Assembly (NCBI RefSeq): GCF_014489415.1 | Contig: NZ_CP060823.1 | Location: 82,475 to 146,474 of the forward strand | Reading direction: 5' to 3' | DNA length: 64,000 nucleotides | DNA from: Cylindrospermopsis curvispora GIHE-G1 | GTDB lineage: Bacteria > Cyanobacteriota > Cyanobacteriia > Cyanobacteriales > Nostocaceae | In this document: positions 34,838 to 43,340 of the stretch, piece by piece | Layout: each line of letters begins with the position of its first letter | Position numbering within the stretch: position 1 is the stretch's first letter | The notes under the pieces: model-generated | Database searches by the model: none | Told to the model about the DNA's origin: nothing | Seen by the model: the letters and a program-made list of their open reading frames with translations, nothing else | Program-made: the position numbers and the translations under genes

Positions 34838-35948
34838 CTGTTTCAACCTTTGATGCCATTAGGCGTTGATCACCCTATTGGCGTGCAAAATTTGTTTGAT
34901 GAACTGTGCTGTTTCAACCTTTGATGCCATTAGGCGTTGATCACAGTCTGGGGAGGTTATTAAACACAGGAAATGGAAGCTGTTTCAACCTTTGATGCCA
35001 TTAGGCGTTGATCACAATTCAATGCCAAGCTACATCCGGATAGTCAGATAACTGTTTCAACCTTTGATGCCATTAGGCGTTGATCACTTTAAGCAGTATT
35101 AGTCTCTACTGGTTATGCTTATCTGTTTCAACCTTTGATGCCATTAGGCGTTGATCACGATGACAGGGACTACCACCACCAGTGGGGTGTAATTCTGTTT
35201 CAACCTTTGATGCCATTAGGCGTTGATCACTAACCTGACTCAGTATTGAACCATTGCACCTGTCTACTGTTTCAACCTTTGATGCCATTAGGCGTTGATC
35301 ACGAAAGAACGCCCAATGGTGCGTCTTGTTCTGTCTCTACTGTTTCAACCTTTGATGCCATTAGGCGTTGATCACTACAATCAGACGAATAAAGAAAATG
35401 TCGGATTTTTCTGTTTCAACCTTTGATGCCATTAGGCGTTGATCACCCATCATATCCGCTATCGCCTGTACTGGCTCGGTTCTGTTTCAACCTTTGATGC
35501 CATTAGGCGTTGATCACAAATCAGCTTGGGTTTTCTTTGTTGACTCAAGTAGTCTGTTTCAACCTTTGATGCCATTAGGCGTTGATCACAGATATATGGC
35601 ACGTTCATATGTTGCAACCATGTCTGCTGTTTCAACCTTTGATGCCATTAGGCGTTGATCACACATTAAAATAACTTATAGGGAGAGATAACAAAAACCT
35701 GTTTCAACCTTTGATGCCATTAGGCGTTGATCACAAAAAACCTGCCCAGATTGCGTTGGCTACGGAAGTATCTGTTTCAACCTTTGATGCCATTAGGCGT
35801 TGATCACAAGTTGTTAGGAGAACTTATGAAACTTGTGTCTTTCTGTTTCAACCTTTGATGCCATTAGGCGTTGATCACTACTTTAGTTTCTAACTCAATA
35901 CTTTTATAATATCTGTTTCAACCTTTGATGCCATTAGGCGTTGATCAC
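34838..35948 (+). CRISPR. CRISPR array 1, type I-B (MYXAN-like), 16 repeats and 15 spacers
   Basis: A 36-base repeat starting CTGTTTCAACCTTTGATGCC and ending ATTAGGCGTTGATCAC, identical in all copies I compared. Spacers are 34-37 bases. The repeat can form a GATGCC-ATTA-GGCGTT stem-loop, leaving the 3' handle TTGATCAC after Cas6 cleavage, which matches plus-strand transcription from the left-hand leader. Repeats start at 34838, 34909, 34980, 35052, 35123, 35195, 35267, 35340, 35411, 35482, 35554, 35627, 35699, 35772, 35843 and 35913. Repeat 16 is followed by AT-rich DNA without a terminator I can identify. Confidence 0.97.
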
Positions 35949-36145
35949 CCAAAAAATGTAAATGTAATTAAGTTGCTAAATAAAGTTTAATCTTTTTATG
36001 TCTTGTCTAATTTAGATGTAACAAGACGTTTTGTGTTCCGTAAAATTTTAGAAAATCTGGTTTTTTAAAAAGCGGAAATCTTTTTGCCGGGTACTTGGTT
36101 TAGTATTGCCATAAAGATAAAAAATATAGTCCTAATACCTGTTTA

Positions 36146-36179
36146 AGTAACCAAACTCAATCACTGAGTTTGACTTACT
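36146..36179. promoter_or_regulatory. Inverted repeat upstream of the WYL regulator
   Basis: AAACTCA-ATCAC-TGAGTTT, flanked by AAGTAA and TTACTT, forms an extended palindrome 29-62 bases ahead of the WYL start. Candidate operator for autoregulation. Confidence 0.5.
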
Positions 36180-36207
36180 TTGATACATCAAACCTTTTGT
36201 AACCCAT

Positions 36208-37200
36208 ATGTGGAGTATGTCTACTATGTCAAGGCATTTACTAAGATTACTAGAAATAGACTCAATGATTAGAGATAATAGGCGTTTCACAACACGAGAA
36301 ATGGCAGAAAGACTAGAAGTTAGTGAACGTACATTACGGAGTGACATAGCATTTTTGCGTGATCGATTCAATGCCCCTCTTGATTTTTCGTCTAAACAAG
36401 GATTCCACTATACAGATGAAACATGGCGATTGCCTAGCATTAATCTATCAATATCAGAACTATTTGCAGTAATGCTAGGTGCAAAAATGCTAGAATCCTA
36501 TGCCGGAAGTGCTTATATAAATGATTTAGATTCAGCGATTTTGCGGTTGACTGAAAGAGTACCCAAAGAAGTTCAGATAAATACAGAAAAATTATCAGAT
36601 CAAAGAATTATTTTTACCGGAGGGGCAGAGACTTATATTGCTCCGGAAATTTTGCGAAATCTGGTAACAGCAATTGATAATGTAAAACAGATAAAGATAG
36701 AATACTATACAGCAAGTCGTGATACATTCTCTGAAAGAATTGTAAATCCTTATAATTTACGTATTCATAGGGGTACTAATTATTATGTAATTGGGTTTTG
36801 TCATAATAGACAAGCCATTCGTTATTTTCGAGTCGATAGAATCAAAAAGTTGCAGTTATTAAGCTGTAGTTTTACAAGAGATCCAAGTTTTAATATCCAA
36901 GATCATCTTAATGACAGTTTTCAAATAGAATTAGGAGAAGGGCAACCACAATTGGTCAGAATATGGTTTAGTCCATCTACTACCCCATATGTGAAGGATA
37001 GGCGTTGGCATGGTACTCAAAAAATTGAAGAACATCCCGATGGATCCATGATTTTACAAATGGAAGCAACAGGATTAAATGATTTAAAAAGATGGGTGTT
37101 GGGGTATGGTGGTGGTGCAATAGTTCTTTCACCTCCTGAATTAATAGATCTGGTAAGAGATGAAGTTCAAAAAATGGTTCAAAATTATCGAGAAAAATAA
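36208..37200 (+). CDS. WYL-domain transcriptional regulator
   Basis: A 330-residue protein. Residues 12-60 form a DeoR/HTH_11-type winged helix (RLLEIDSMIRDNRRFTTREM, ERLEVSERTLRSDIAFL). Residues 150-230 form the WYL domain (KQIKIEYYTASRD, NLRIHRGTNYYVIGFCHNR, IRYFRVDRIKKLQLL). A WCX-like C-terminal segment ends the protein. WYL proteins commonly regulate CRISPR-Cas and other defence loci, sensing nucleic-acid or nucleotide ligands. It lies between array 1 and the interference genes, which it may control through the palindromes at 36146 and 37231. Confidence 0.85.
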   Translation: MWSMSTMSRHLLRLLEIDSMIRDNRRFTTREMAERLEVSERTLRSDIAFLRDRFNAPLDFSSKQGFHYTDETWRLPSINLSISELFAVMLGAKMLESYAGSAYINDLDSAILRLTERVPKEVQINTEKLSDQRIIFTGGAETYIAPEILRNLVTAIDNVKQIKIEYYTASRDTFSERIVNPYNLRIHRGTNYYVIGFCHNRQAIRYFRVDRIKKLQLLSCSFTRDPSFNIQDHLNDSFQIELGEGQPQLVRIWFSPSTTPYVKDRRWHGTQKIEEHPDGSMILQMEATGLNDLKRWVLGYGGGAIVLSPPELIDLVRDEVQKMVQNYREK

Positions 37201-37203
37201 CTC

Positions 37204-37232
37204 ATGACATCTAAATACTGTAATATTATAAG
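37204..37232 (+). promoter_or_regulatory. Promoter of the degenerate-repeat (Cre-like) RNA
   Basis: ATGACA (37204-37209), 17 bases, TATAAG (37227-37232). The predicted start near 37239 lies only a few bases before the first degenerate repeat. The palindrome AGAAC-AA-GTTCT (37231-37242) covers the predicted start site and could be an operator. Confidence 0.5.
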
Positions 37233-37244
37233 AACAAGTTCTAA

Positions 37245-37347
37245 GATGTCGCCAGGCGTTGATCACGAACGTATTGTGTTCTCTCTTTACATTTGTGATA
37301 TCTATACTTCTACTTTTTACCTAGGATGCCGTCAGGCGTTATTTCAT
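37245..37347 (+). ncRNA. Degenerate CRISPR repeat pair with spacer-like segment (putative Cre-type guide RNA)
   Basis: Repeat relic 1 (37245-37266) is GATGTC-GCCA-GGCGTT followed by GATCAC. It keeps the last 13 bases of the array repeat exactly, and pairing in the stem is kept by G-U pairs. Relic 2 (37325-37347) keeps the GATGCC/GGCGTT stem with a different loop and a degenerate handle. Between them is a spacer-like segment starting GAACGTATTGT. The segment matches GAACGAATTGT at 37472-37482, differing only at position 6, a base not read by type I effectors, and the target is preceded by ATG. Cas6 could process the RNA, giving a guide that represses the promoter towards cas6. See findings. 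Confidence 0.65.
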
Positions 37348-37468
37348 AAACTTAATTCGTCAAACTTTGTCGAATTATGCTATAAATCAGTTAATCGCTT
37401 ACACTCTTGCTTGTGCAGTTTACGCCATATTCTCAATAAGAGTCCCCTTCCTATATCCAAAAAAAAGA

Positions 37469-37510
37469 ATGGAACGAATTGTTGACAAGTTAAAGATCTT
37501 GTGATATCTT
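37469..37510 (+). promoter_or_regulatory. Promoter of the cas6-cas3-cas8-cas7-cas5 operon overlapping a self-target site
   Basis: TTGACA (37482-37487), 17 bases, TATCTT (37505-37510): a strong sigma-70-type promoter pointing to cas6. ATG at 37469-37471 followed by GAACGAATTGT (37472-37482) forms a PAM-plus-seed for the guide at 37267 and overlaps the -35 box. The leader to the cas6 start is about 158 bases. Confidence 0.65.
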
Positions 37511-37538
37511 AGAACAATACAAAGTAAGAGTCAGCAAA

Positions 37539-37571
37539 ATGATGCTAGATCATAGGAGAGGATCTCACTAA
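37539..37571 (+). CDS. Ten-codon leader frame with tandem AGG-AGA codons
   Basis: Directly downstream of the promoter, ATG ATG CTA GAT CAT AGG AGA GGA TCT CAC TAA. Tandem minor arginine codons in a tiny frame resemble CreT-type RNA toxins that sequester a rare tRNA, known from type I-B CreTA modules. Alternatively AGGAGAGG is only a purine stretch in the cas leader. Very low certainty. Confidence 0.2.
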   Translation: MMLDHRRGSH

Positions 37572-37674
37572 AGTACCTCTGAAAAGATGAATCTCAGTAT
37601 GTTGCAATTTTATCTTACTAACCACCGATGCTAATAAGCGACAGAATTCCACTGCTAACAATAAATAAAAAATC

Positions 37675-38349
37675 ATGAACCCACTTGTTGAACTAGTATT
37701 TCCTGTTCAGGGAACAAAGCTACATGCAGATCACAATCACAGACTATTAGGGGCTCTTTCCGAAAAGATTCCCACCTTACATGATTTGAAAGGATTAGCA
37801 ATTAATACCATATCTGGAATTCCAGATAAGCAGGGGAGTATTGCTTTAACTCCCCAGTCACGTTTTTATTTAAGACTTCCAGTTGATGCAATACCCTTAG
37901 TATATCCTCTGGTTGGACAACTATTAACTATTGGAGAATATCAGATAACCCTGGGGAGTCCTAGACTGCAAACTATACAAGCTCATGAATCCTTAAAATC
38001 CAGATTAGTGACAATCAAGGGTCACACTGAACCTGACTCTTTTTTACAAGCAGCTAATAGGCAATTACAAGCTATGGAAATTCAGGCTAATATTGGTATT
38101 TTAGCTAATGAGCAAGGAGATCCAAAAAGGTTAACTCTCAAAATAAATAAGTCCTCTGAAAAAAGGAGTTACACTATAGTGGGATTTGCCGTTGTAGTTT
38201 CTGATTTAAAAGATGAGGACTCAATTAAGTTACAGATAAATGGATTAGGTGGAAAGCGTCGTCTTGGGTGCGGTGTCTTTTATTCCAACCTTCCCCAACA
38301 AAAACCTTACTATCATACTAAATATGACACCGCACAAGTTACTAGCTAA
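37675..38349 (+). CDS. cas6: Cas6 crRNA endonuclease
   Basis: A 224-residue RAMP protein. The N-terminal strand LVELVFPVQGTKLHADHNHR is typical of the MYXAN Cas6 (Cmx6) group, and the C-terminal glycine-rich loop GLGGKRRLGCGVF is the Cas6 signature. His residues near 18-22 could serve catalysis. It cuts the repeat at the base of the GATGCC/GGCGTT stem and may also bind the repeat relics in the leader and before cas7. It overlaps cas3 by 26 bases. Confidence 0.9.
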   Translation: MNPLVELVFPVQGTKLHADHNHRLLGALSEKIPTLHDLKGLAINTISGIPDKQGSIALTPQSRFYLRLPVDAIPLVYPLVGQLLTIGEYQITLGSPRLQTIQAHESLKSRLVTIKGHTEPDSFLQAANRQLQAMEIQANIGILANEQGDPKRLTLKINKSSEKRSYTIVGFAVVVSDLKDEDSIKLQINGLGGKRRLGCGVFYSNLPQQKPYYHTKYDTAQVTS

Positions 38350-40630
38350 GAGTCTAATTTCCGGTCGCAGTCCTCTGACTTTAGAGCAGCATCTCAAAGA
38401 TACAGAAAATGCAGTTATAGCAATATTCAAATACAGAATATTAAATAACTGGTGTCGTTTTTTTAAAATTCAAAACCCTGACAATTTTTTAATACATTTG
38501 AGAATAGCTGCTTTATTTCATGATATTGGTAAGGCTAATCAAGAGTTTGATTCCCTAATAAAAGGAAAAAAGCGCGACCAGGCTTTGCGTCATGAGTGGA
38601 TTAGTGCACTTATTCTTCATCTTCCTAACATGCGTCAATGGTTAAAGCCTAGCCAATTAGACTTAGATATCATTACAGCATCTGTATTATGCCATCATCT
38701 ACAAGCATCACCGTCTCAACGAGGTTTTGTAAAACCTTTTGGGCGATCGCGTACTTTAGCGCAAGAAGTTAAACTTTATTTACAAGATCCACAAATAGAG
38801 GTCATTTTAAAAAGAATAGGAGAACTAGCTAAAGTAGCAGGAATTCCATTACTACCAGATCGATGGAATACTAGCAATCCCTTATGGGAGTCTGTCTATA
38901 ATAGTGTGATAGATGCTGCTGATAACTTAGATTATGAGATCACAGACGATCCGCAGCGGAGAGGCTTATTATTGGCTGTAAAATCTGGTTTAATAGTTGC
39001 AGACTCTGTTGCTTCTGGAATTTTTCGCATAGAAGGATCTAACGCTATTACTGCATGGGTTTCAGAAAACTTACATCGGACTGCAATAACACCAGAAGAA
39101 ATAGAGAATAAGATCCTTCAACCTCGTTATAGACAAATTACACAGAAAACTGGTAAGCCATTTAGTTTGAAAAAATTTCAAGAAAAAGCACCAGAGTTGG
39201 ACAAGCGGTTATTACTAATGAGTGGATGTGGGACTGGAAAAACAATTTTTGCTTATAAATGGCAACAAGGAGTAGTTAAAAAAATAGAAGTTGGTCGCGT
39301 AATTTTTCTGTATCCCACCAGAGGAACTGCCACGGAAGGATTTAAAGATTATGTATCATGGTGTCCAGAAACAGATGGTAGTTTATTAACAGGAACAGCA
39401 GCCTATGAACTTAAAGCAATGTTAGAAAATCCATCTGAATCAACCAAAGATAAGGACTTTACGACAGATGAACGGCTCTATGCTTTAGGATTCTGGGGTA
39501 AGCGTTTCTTTTCGGCTACTGTTGATCAATTTCTTTCTTTCTTAAATCATAACTATGCTGGATTAGTATTACTTCCAGTTTTAGTCGATTCTGTACTAGT
39601 TATTGATGAGATTCATAGTTTTTCCTCTAAAATGTTTGAATCTTTATTGAGTTTCTTGGAGCATTTTGATATTCCTGTTTTGTGTATGACTGCGACTCTA
39701 TCTAGTTCACGAAAGAAAGCTTTAACATCAGACCTAGAAAGTAGAAAAATTGGACTGTGTGTCTTTCCTACAGAAGATAGACGCGAATTAGAAGAACTAG
39801 AGAAAGCAGAAAATCGTTCTAGATATAAAATATCTTTATCTAGTGAGCACACAGCTATTCAAGAAGCTATAAATGCTTTTGCGCAAGGTAAGAGAGTACT
39901 GTGGGTTGTCAACACTATCGATAGATGCCGTCAAAAAGCCAAGGAAATAGAACAGAAATTAGGAACCAACACTGAAGTTCTTATTTATCACAGTCGATTT
40001 AGATTAAAGGATAGAAAAGATAAGCATCAAAAAACAGTTAATGCCTTTCAATCTAGAAAACAAGGTGTCATTGCAATAACTACACAAGTTTGTGAAATGT
40101 CCTTAGATCTTGATGCAGATACTTTAGTTACAGAGGTAGCACCAATTTCTTCCATGGTACAACGGTTCGGCAGATCTAATCGTCATGGATTAATAGATTA
40201 TTCTCAAATCTGGATTTATGAACCGCCTGATATTAAACCTTACAACAAGGAAGAAATTTCAAGTGCCAAATGTTTTATTTCCGCCGTGGAAGGTATAGTC
40301 TCTCAACAACACTTGGCCCAACAACTAGAACACTACTCTCCAAAAGAACGAATAGAACCATCTAGTTATTTTATAGAAGCTGGGTATTGGGCAACTTCAG
40401 AACCTTTTCGGGAAACAGATGATTATTCCATTAATGCTATTTTGGATACTGATTTAGATCTCTTTTTAAACCTAGGAGAAAATAAGAATCCAGATTCAGA
40501 TGGCTATATTTTACCTATTCCCAAGAAGTTTGCCCATACTTATACCGGAAGTCGTCCAGATAATCTACCCAATTACTTGGCGATCGCCGACAGCAAGTAT
40601 TACTGCCAAAAATACGGATTTGGAACATGA
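38324..40630 (+). CDS. cas3: Cas3 HD nuclease-helicase
   Basis: 768 residues from ATG 38324. HD domain: IAALFHDIGKANQEF, DQALRHEWISALILH, VLCHHL. SF2 helicase: Walker A SGCGTGKTIFAYK, motif II VLVIDEIHSFSSKM, motif III CMTATLSSSRK, motifs V-VI TTQVCEMSLDLDADTLVTE and SMVQRFGRSNRHG. It is a complete nuclease-helicase recruited by Cascade to shred target DNA. An alternative upstream start inside cas6 at 38249 would add 25 residues unlike Cas3. The stop overlaps the cas8 start (ATGA). Confidence 0.93.
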   Translation: MTPHKLLAKSLISGRSPLTLEQHLKDTENAVIAIFKYRILNNWCRFFKIQNPDNFLIHLRIAALFHDIGKANQEFDSLIKGKKRDQALRHEWISALILHLPNMRQWLKPSQLDLDIITASVLCHHLQASPSQRGFVKPFGRSRTLAQEVKLYLQDPQIEVILKRIGELAKVAGIPLLPDRWNTSNPLWESVYNSVIDAADNLDYEITDDPQRRGLLLAVKSGLIVADSVASGIFRIEGSNAITAWVSENLHRTAITPEEIENKILQPRYRQITQKTGKPFSLKKFQEKAPELDKRLLLMSGCGTGKTIFAYKWQQGVVKKIEVGRVIFLYPTRGTATEGFKDYVSWCPETDGSLLTGTAAYELKAMLENPSESTKDKDFTTDERLYALGFWGKRFFSATVDQFLSFLNHNYAGLVLLPVLVDSVLVIDEIHSFSSKMFESLLSFLEHFDIPVLCMTATLSSSRKKALTSDLESRKIGLCVFPTEDRRELEELEKAENRSRYKISLSSEHTAIQEAINAFAQGKRVLWVVNTIDRCRQKAKEIEQKLGTNTEVLIYHSRFRLKDRKDKHQKTVNAFQSRKQGVIAITTQVCEMSLDLDADTLVTEVAPISSMVQRFGRSNRHGLIDYSQIWIYEPPDIKPYNKEEISSAKCFISAVEGIVSQQHLAQQLEHYSPKERIEPSSYFIEAGYWATSEPFRETDDYSINAILDTDLDLFLNLGENKNPDSDGYILPIPKKFAHTYTGSRPDNLPNYLAIADSKYYCQKYGFGT

Positions 40631-42276
40631 AAAAACAAAGTCTCAAAAAAGATATTGAACCAGATGTAATTGAAATCTCTTACCAGCTGAATGAATTGCC
40701 CTCTTGCCAACATCGTGCAGGACTGGCAGGATTGGTGCTGATGGTTCAGCAGATGTCTAAACAAACTTGGATTGAACAAAGACAAGGATATATAGCTGAG
40801 TTAATTGGTTTAGAAAAGTCCGGTGTTAACCTAAAAATTAACTTCGAGGGAGTAAAGTCCTTACTTGATTTTGCTTATGAATCTTTTAAGGAGGAGAGAT
40901 CTACACAAACAAAAATTAAAGATTATGATCGAGTAGAAGAAGTATCATTTGAAATCAATGGTAAAAGCACTTTAAAGAAAATGTACTATTATTCAGTAAT
41001 AGTGCCTCAAGGAGCATTTTTATCATATTGGGATGATTCAGTGTCGGAGGATAATAAGGGACTATGGATAAAGTTGTGGCGTGATATGCTTTGGAATGTT
41101 ATGAGGGGAGTTCCTGCTACTCGTAATCCTTTTAATAACAGGTGTGATGGTATGTCCTACACCCAAGATGCTGAGGAGATATGGAAAGATTTAATTCAAC
41201 CAAATAAAACTACAGGACAATCAGGAAATTATTATTTAGCTGCTATGGCAAAAACAGCGGATAATATACCGACCCAGGATTTAACCAGATATCAATTTCT
41301 TTTGCATTTTGCTCCATTTGTTTTTCAAATTTACCGACCTTCTAAGATCAATAGTGATGGAAAACCCGATTTTGATAGTTATGCTATCGTAGTTCCAGAT
41401 ATTGCTGATTTAAAGCGATTTTGTCAAGAATTTCCTCAGCTATTAAAACAAAGAGATAATACAAAAGCAGGATACTTACCTAAAGAAGCAGTAATTGATT
41501 TAGTTGAAGAGGGAGCCTTAGATGTTTTTCTTTTACAAGATAGGTTAGCTCGTCTAACTGGAGAAAAGAAAAGTAGAAACTCCATATTAGGAGCTGAGAT
41601 ATTTAATGCTGAAAAAGCGGGTAATAGCGTTAAATTTCATTTAATTAGTTATATTAAACCTGTTGTAAAAATGACAGATCGCTATGCTCAAATCAAGGAT
41701 AGTTATTGGTGTCCTTGGTTTCGTAAACAGAGATTACTTAACTTAGTAAATTCCTATCTTGACACCAATTATTCTCAAGAAGAAATTCAAGAAATTCCCC
41801 CATGGAATGGATTTGATGGACTTTTAAGTCGCATCCCTAAAAAATGGCTTGAAAACCGTTATTTTAGTCATGATGCTCGTCAATTATTTCAACAAGAAAT
41901 ATTAAACCAAGGAGAAACTAACATGACTTCAGAAACTGTTAATGTCCGTCCTTATGCTCAGATTGTTTACAATGTTTGTGATAATTATATATCCAGAAAA
42001 CTATGGGATAAATATCGTTTAAAATGGGATAAATCTTGGGATAAATCCAAAATTGAATCCTATAATGAAAAAAAGGATAAAATAGCGAATGAGGCTTTTC
42101 TAGCTGTCCGTTCTCGTACTGAATCTCAGTCATTTATAGATTATTTTGTCTCTACCCTTTATCCCTTTATTAAGAAGGATGAATTCGTTGAGTTTGCTGA
42201 TAACCTTTTTAATAAAACTGAGGAAATTAGATCATTAACCTTATTAGCTCTCTCCAGCCACTTTTCCATAAAGTAA
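40627..42276 (+). CDS. cas8: Cas8 large subunit, MYXAN (Cmx8) type
   Basis: A 549-residue protein placed exactly where the large Cascade subunit belongs, between cas3 and cas7, and coupled to cas3 by ATGA. Its N-terminus (YQLNELPSCQHRAGLAGLVL) and middle (RDMLWNVMRGVPATRNPFNN) fit Cmx8/Cas8 of MYXAN-type I-B loci as far as I recall; large subunits are otherwise poorly conserved. Role: PAM reading and Cas3 recruitment. Confidence 0.85.
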   Translation: MKKQSLKKDIEPDVIEISYQLNELPSCQHRAGLAGLVLMVQQMSKQTWIEQRQGYIAELIGLEKSGVNLKINFEGVKSLLDFAYESFKEERSTQTKIKDYDRVEEVSFEINGKSTLKKMYYYSVIVPQGAFLSYWDDSVSEDNKGLWIKLWRDMLWNVMRGVPATRNPFNNRCDGMSYTQDAEEIWKDLIQPNKTTGQSGNYYLAAMAKTADNIPTQDLTRYQFLLHFAPFVFQIYRPSKINSDGKPDFDSYAIVVPDIADLKRFCQEFPQLLKQRDNTKAGYLPKEAVIDLVEEGALDVFLLQDRLARLTGEKKSRNSILGAEIFNAEKAGNSVKFHLISYIKPVVKMTDRYAQIKDSYWCPWFRKQRLLNLVNSYLDTNYSQEEIQEIPPWNGFDGLLSRIPKKWLENRYFSHDARQLFQQEILNQGETNMTSETVNVRPYAQIVYNVCDNYISRKLWDKYRLKWDKSWDKSKIESYNEKKDKIANEAFLAVRSRTESQSFIDYFVSTLYPFIKKDEFVEFADNLFNKTEEIRSLTLLALSSHFSIK

Positions 42277-42340
42277 AGATTAGCATGAGAGATAAAAAAG
42301 CTTTGTATGCCAATCATAGCTTTATTTTTTTAAATCTTTC

Positions 42341-42367
42341 CCTTTGATGCCATCTGGTGTAAATTCA
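42341..42367 (+). repeat. Solitary degenerate CRISPR repeat ahead of cas7
   Basis: CCTTTGATGCCAT matches 13 consecutive bases of the array repeat, then CTGGTGTAAATTCA is degenerate, though GATGCC/GGTGT can still pair partly. It sits in the 131-base cas8-cas7 gap, 40 bases before the cas7 start. It might bind Cas6 in the mRNA and separate cas7 expression, or be the remnant of a second Cre element. Confidence 0.6.
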
Positions 42368-42407
42368 GCAAATTCAAACCAAATAACCAAAAAGGAATTA
42401 ATTTACA

Positions 42408-43340
42408 ATGAGTAAAAATCAAAACCTAAATCTTTTTGCCACTGTTCTTACCTATTCTGCTCCTGCGGGTAACTATAGAGGAGAATCGGAAGAGAATAGA
42501 ACAGTTTTACAGAAAATTAGCAAACAGGGTCAAAAGTATGCAGTAATTAGTCCAGAATCGCTCCGGAATGCACTTAGAGAAACTTTAATCTTACTCAATC
42601 AACCAAATAATCGCACTAGATTACACACTGAAGATCAATTGGCTGTAGAGTTTAAAGAATATCCTAATGCTAATAAATATGCAGATGACTTTTTGTTTGG
42701 TTATATGGTCGCACAAACCAATGATGTAAAAAAAATGAAGGAATTATCATTACCGCCAAAAAGAGATAGTATTTTTCGTTGTAACATGGCAGTTGCATTA
42801 AGCCCTTATAAATATGATGCTGTATTTCATCAATCTCCTCTAAATGCAGGAAAAAGCCCATGGAAAAACGCAAGTAGTTCTGCTTTAATATATAGAGAAG
42901 TAACCCATACATCATTTCAATATCCTTTTGCCCTATCACAAAGAGATTGTTTAGAAAAACCAGAGTGGGTTCGAGCATTATTACATGCAATTTCACAATT
43001 AAATAGAGTTGCGGGAGGACATGCTAGAGCATATTATGAGTTTGCTCCATGTTCAGTAGTAGTGCGATTAACTCCTAAATTGGTTGCAGGTTATAAAACT
43101 TATGGCTTTGAAGAGGATGGTAGTTTTCCCGAACTAAAGAGATTAAGTTCAGGAACTGATGTAAAAGACCTACCAGGAAATGAATTTTGGGTTGGCGGAG
43201 AAATTGTCAGGAAAATGAGTGAAGCAGAGAAATCTCGATTAATTCAGGCAAATGTTAACCTCTTCAATAATCCTGAACAATTATTTGAAAACCTAGCAAA
43301 TCAATTTTTAGGAGATGGGACAAGTGTTTCTTCTTATTGA
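42408..43340 (+). CDS. cas7: Cas7 backbone subunit (DevR-like)
   Basis: A 310-residue RAMP of the DevR/Cst2 group: NLFATVLTYSAPAGNYRGES, AVISPESLRNALRETL, DDFLFGYMVA, and GGHARAYYEFAPCSVVVRLT. It forms the crRNA-binding filament. The ribosome-binding site AAGGA lies 14 bases ahead. It overlaps cas5 by 26 bases. Confidence 0.92.
   Translation: MSKNQNLNLFATVLTYSAPAGNYRGESEENRTVLQKISKQGQKYAVISPESLRNALRETLILLNQPNNRTRLHTEDQLAVEFKEYPNANKYADDFLFGYMVAQTNDVKKMKELSLPPKRDSIFRCNMAVALSPYKYDAVFHQSPLNAGKSPWKNASSSALIYREVTHTSFQYPFALSQRDCLEKPEWVRALLHAISQLNRVAGGHARAYYEFAPCSVVVRLTPKLVAGYKTYGFEEDGSFPELKRLSSGTDVKDLPGNEFWVGGEIVRKMSEAEKSRLIQANVNLFNNPEQLFENLANQFLGDGTSVSSY

Noticed and set aside
35106..35288. Repeat-encoded open frame within CRISPR array 1 (and similar frames at 44694-44933 and 45433-45782)
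   Set aside because: They arise from translating repeat units and spacers; no start signal or non-repetitive protein content.
37204..37485. 93-codon frame across the degenerate repeat pair
   Set aside because: It translates the repeat relics and promoter DNA; cysteine-rich low-quality sequence and no ribosome-binding site.
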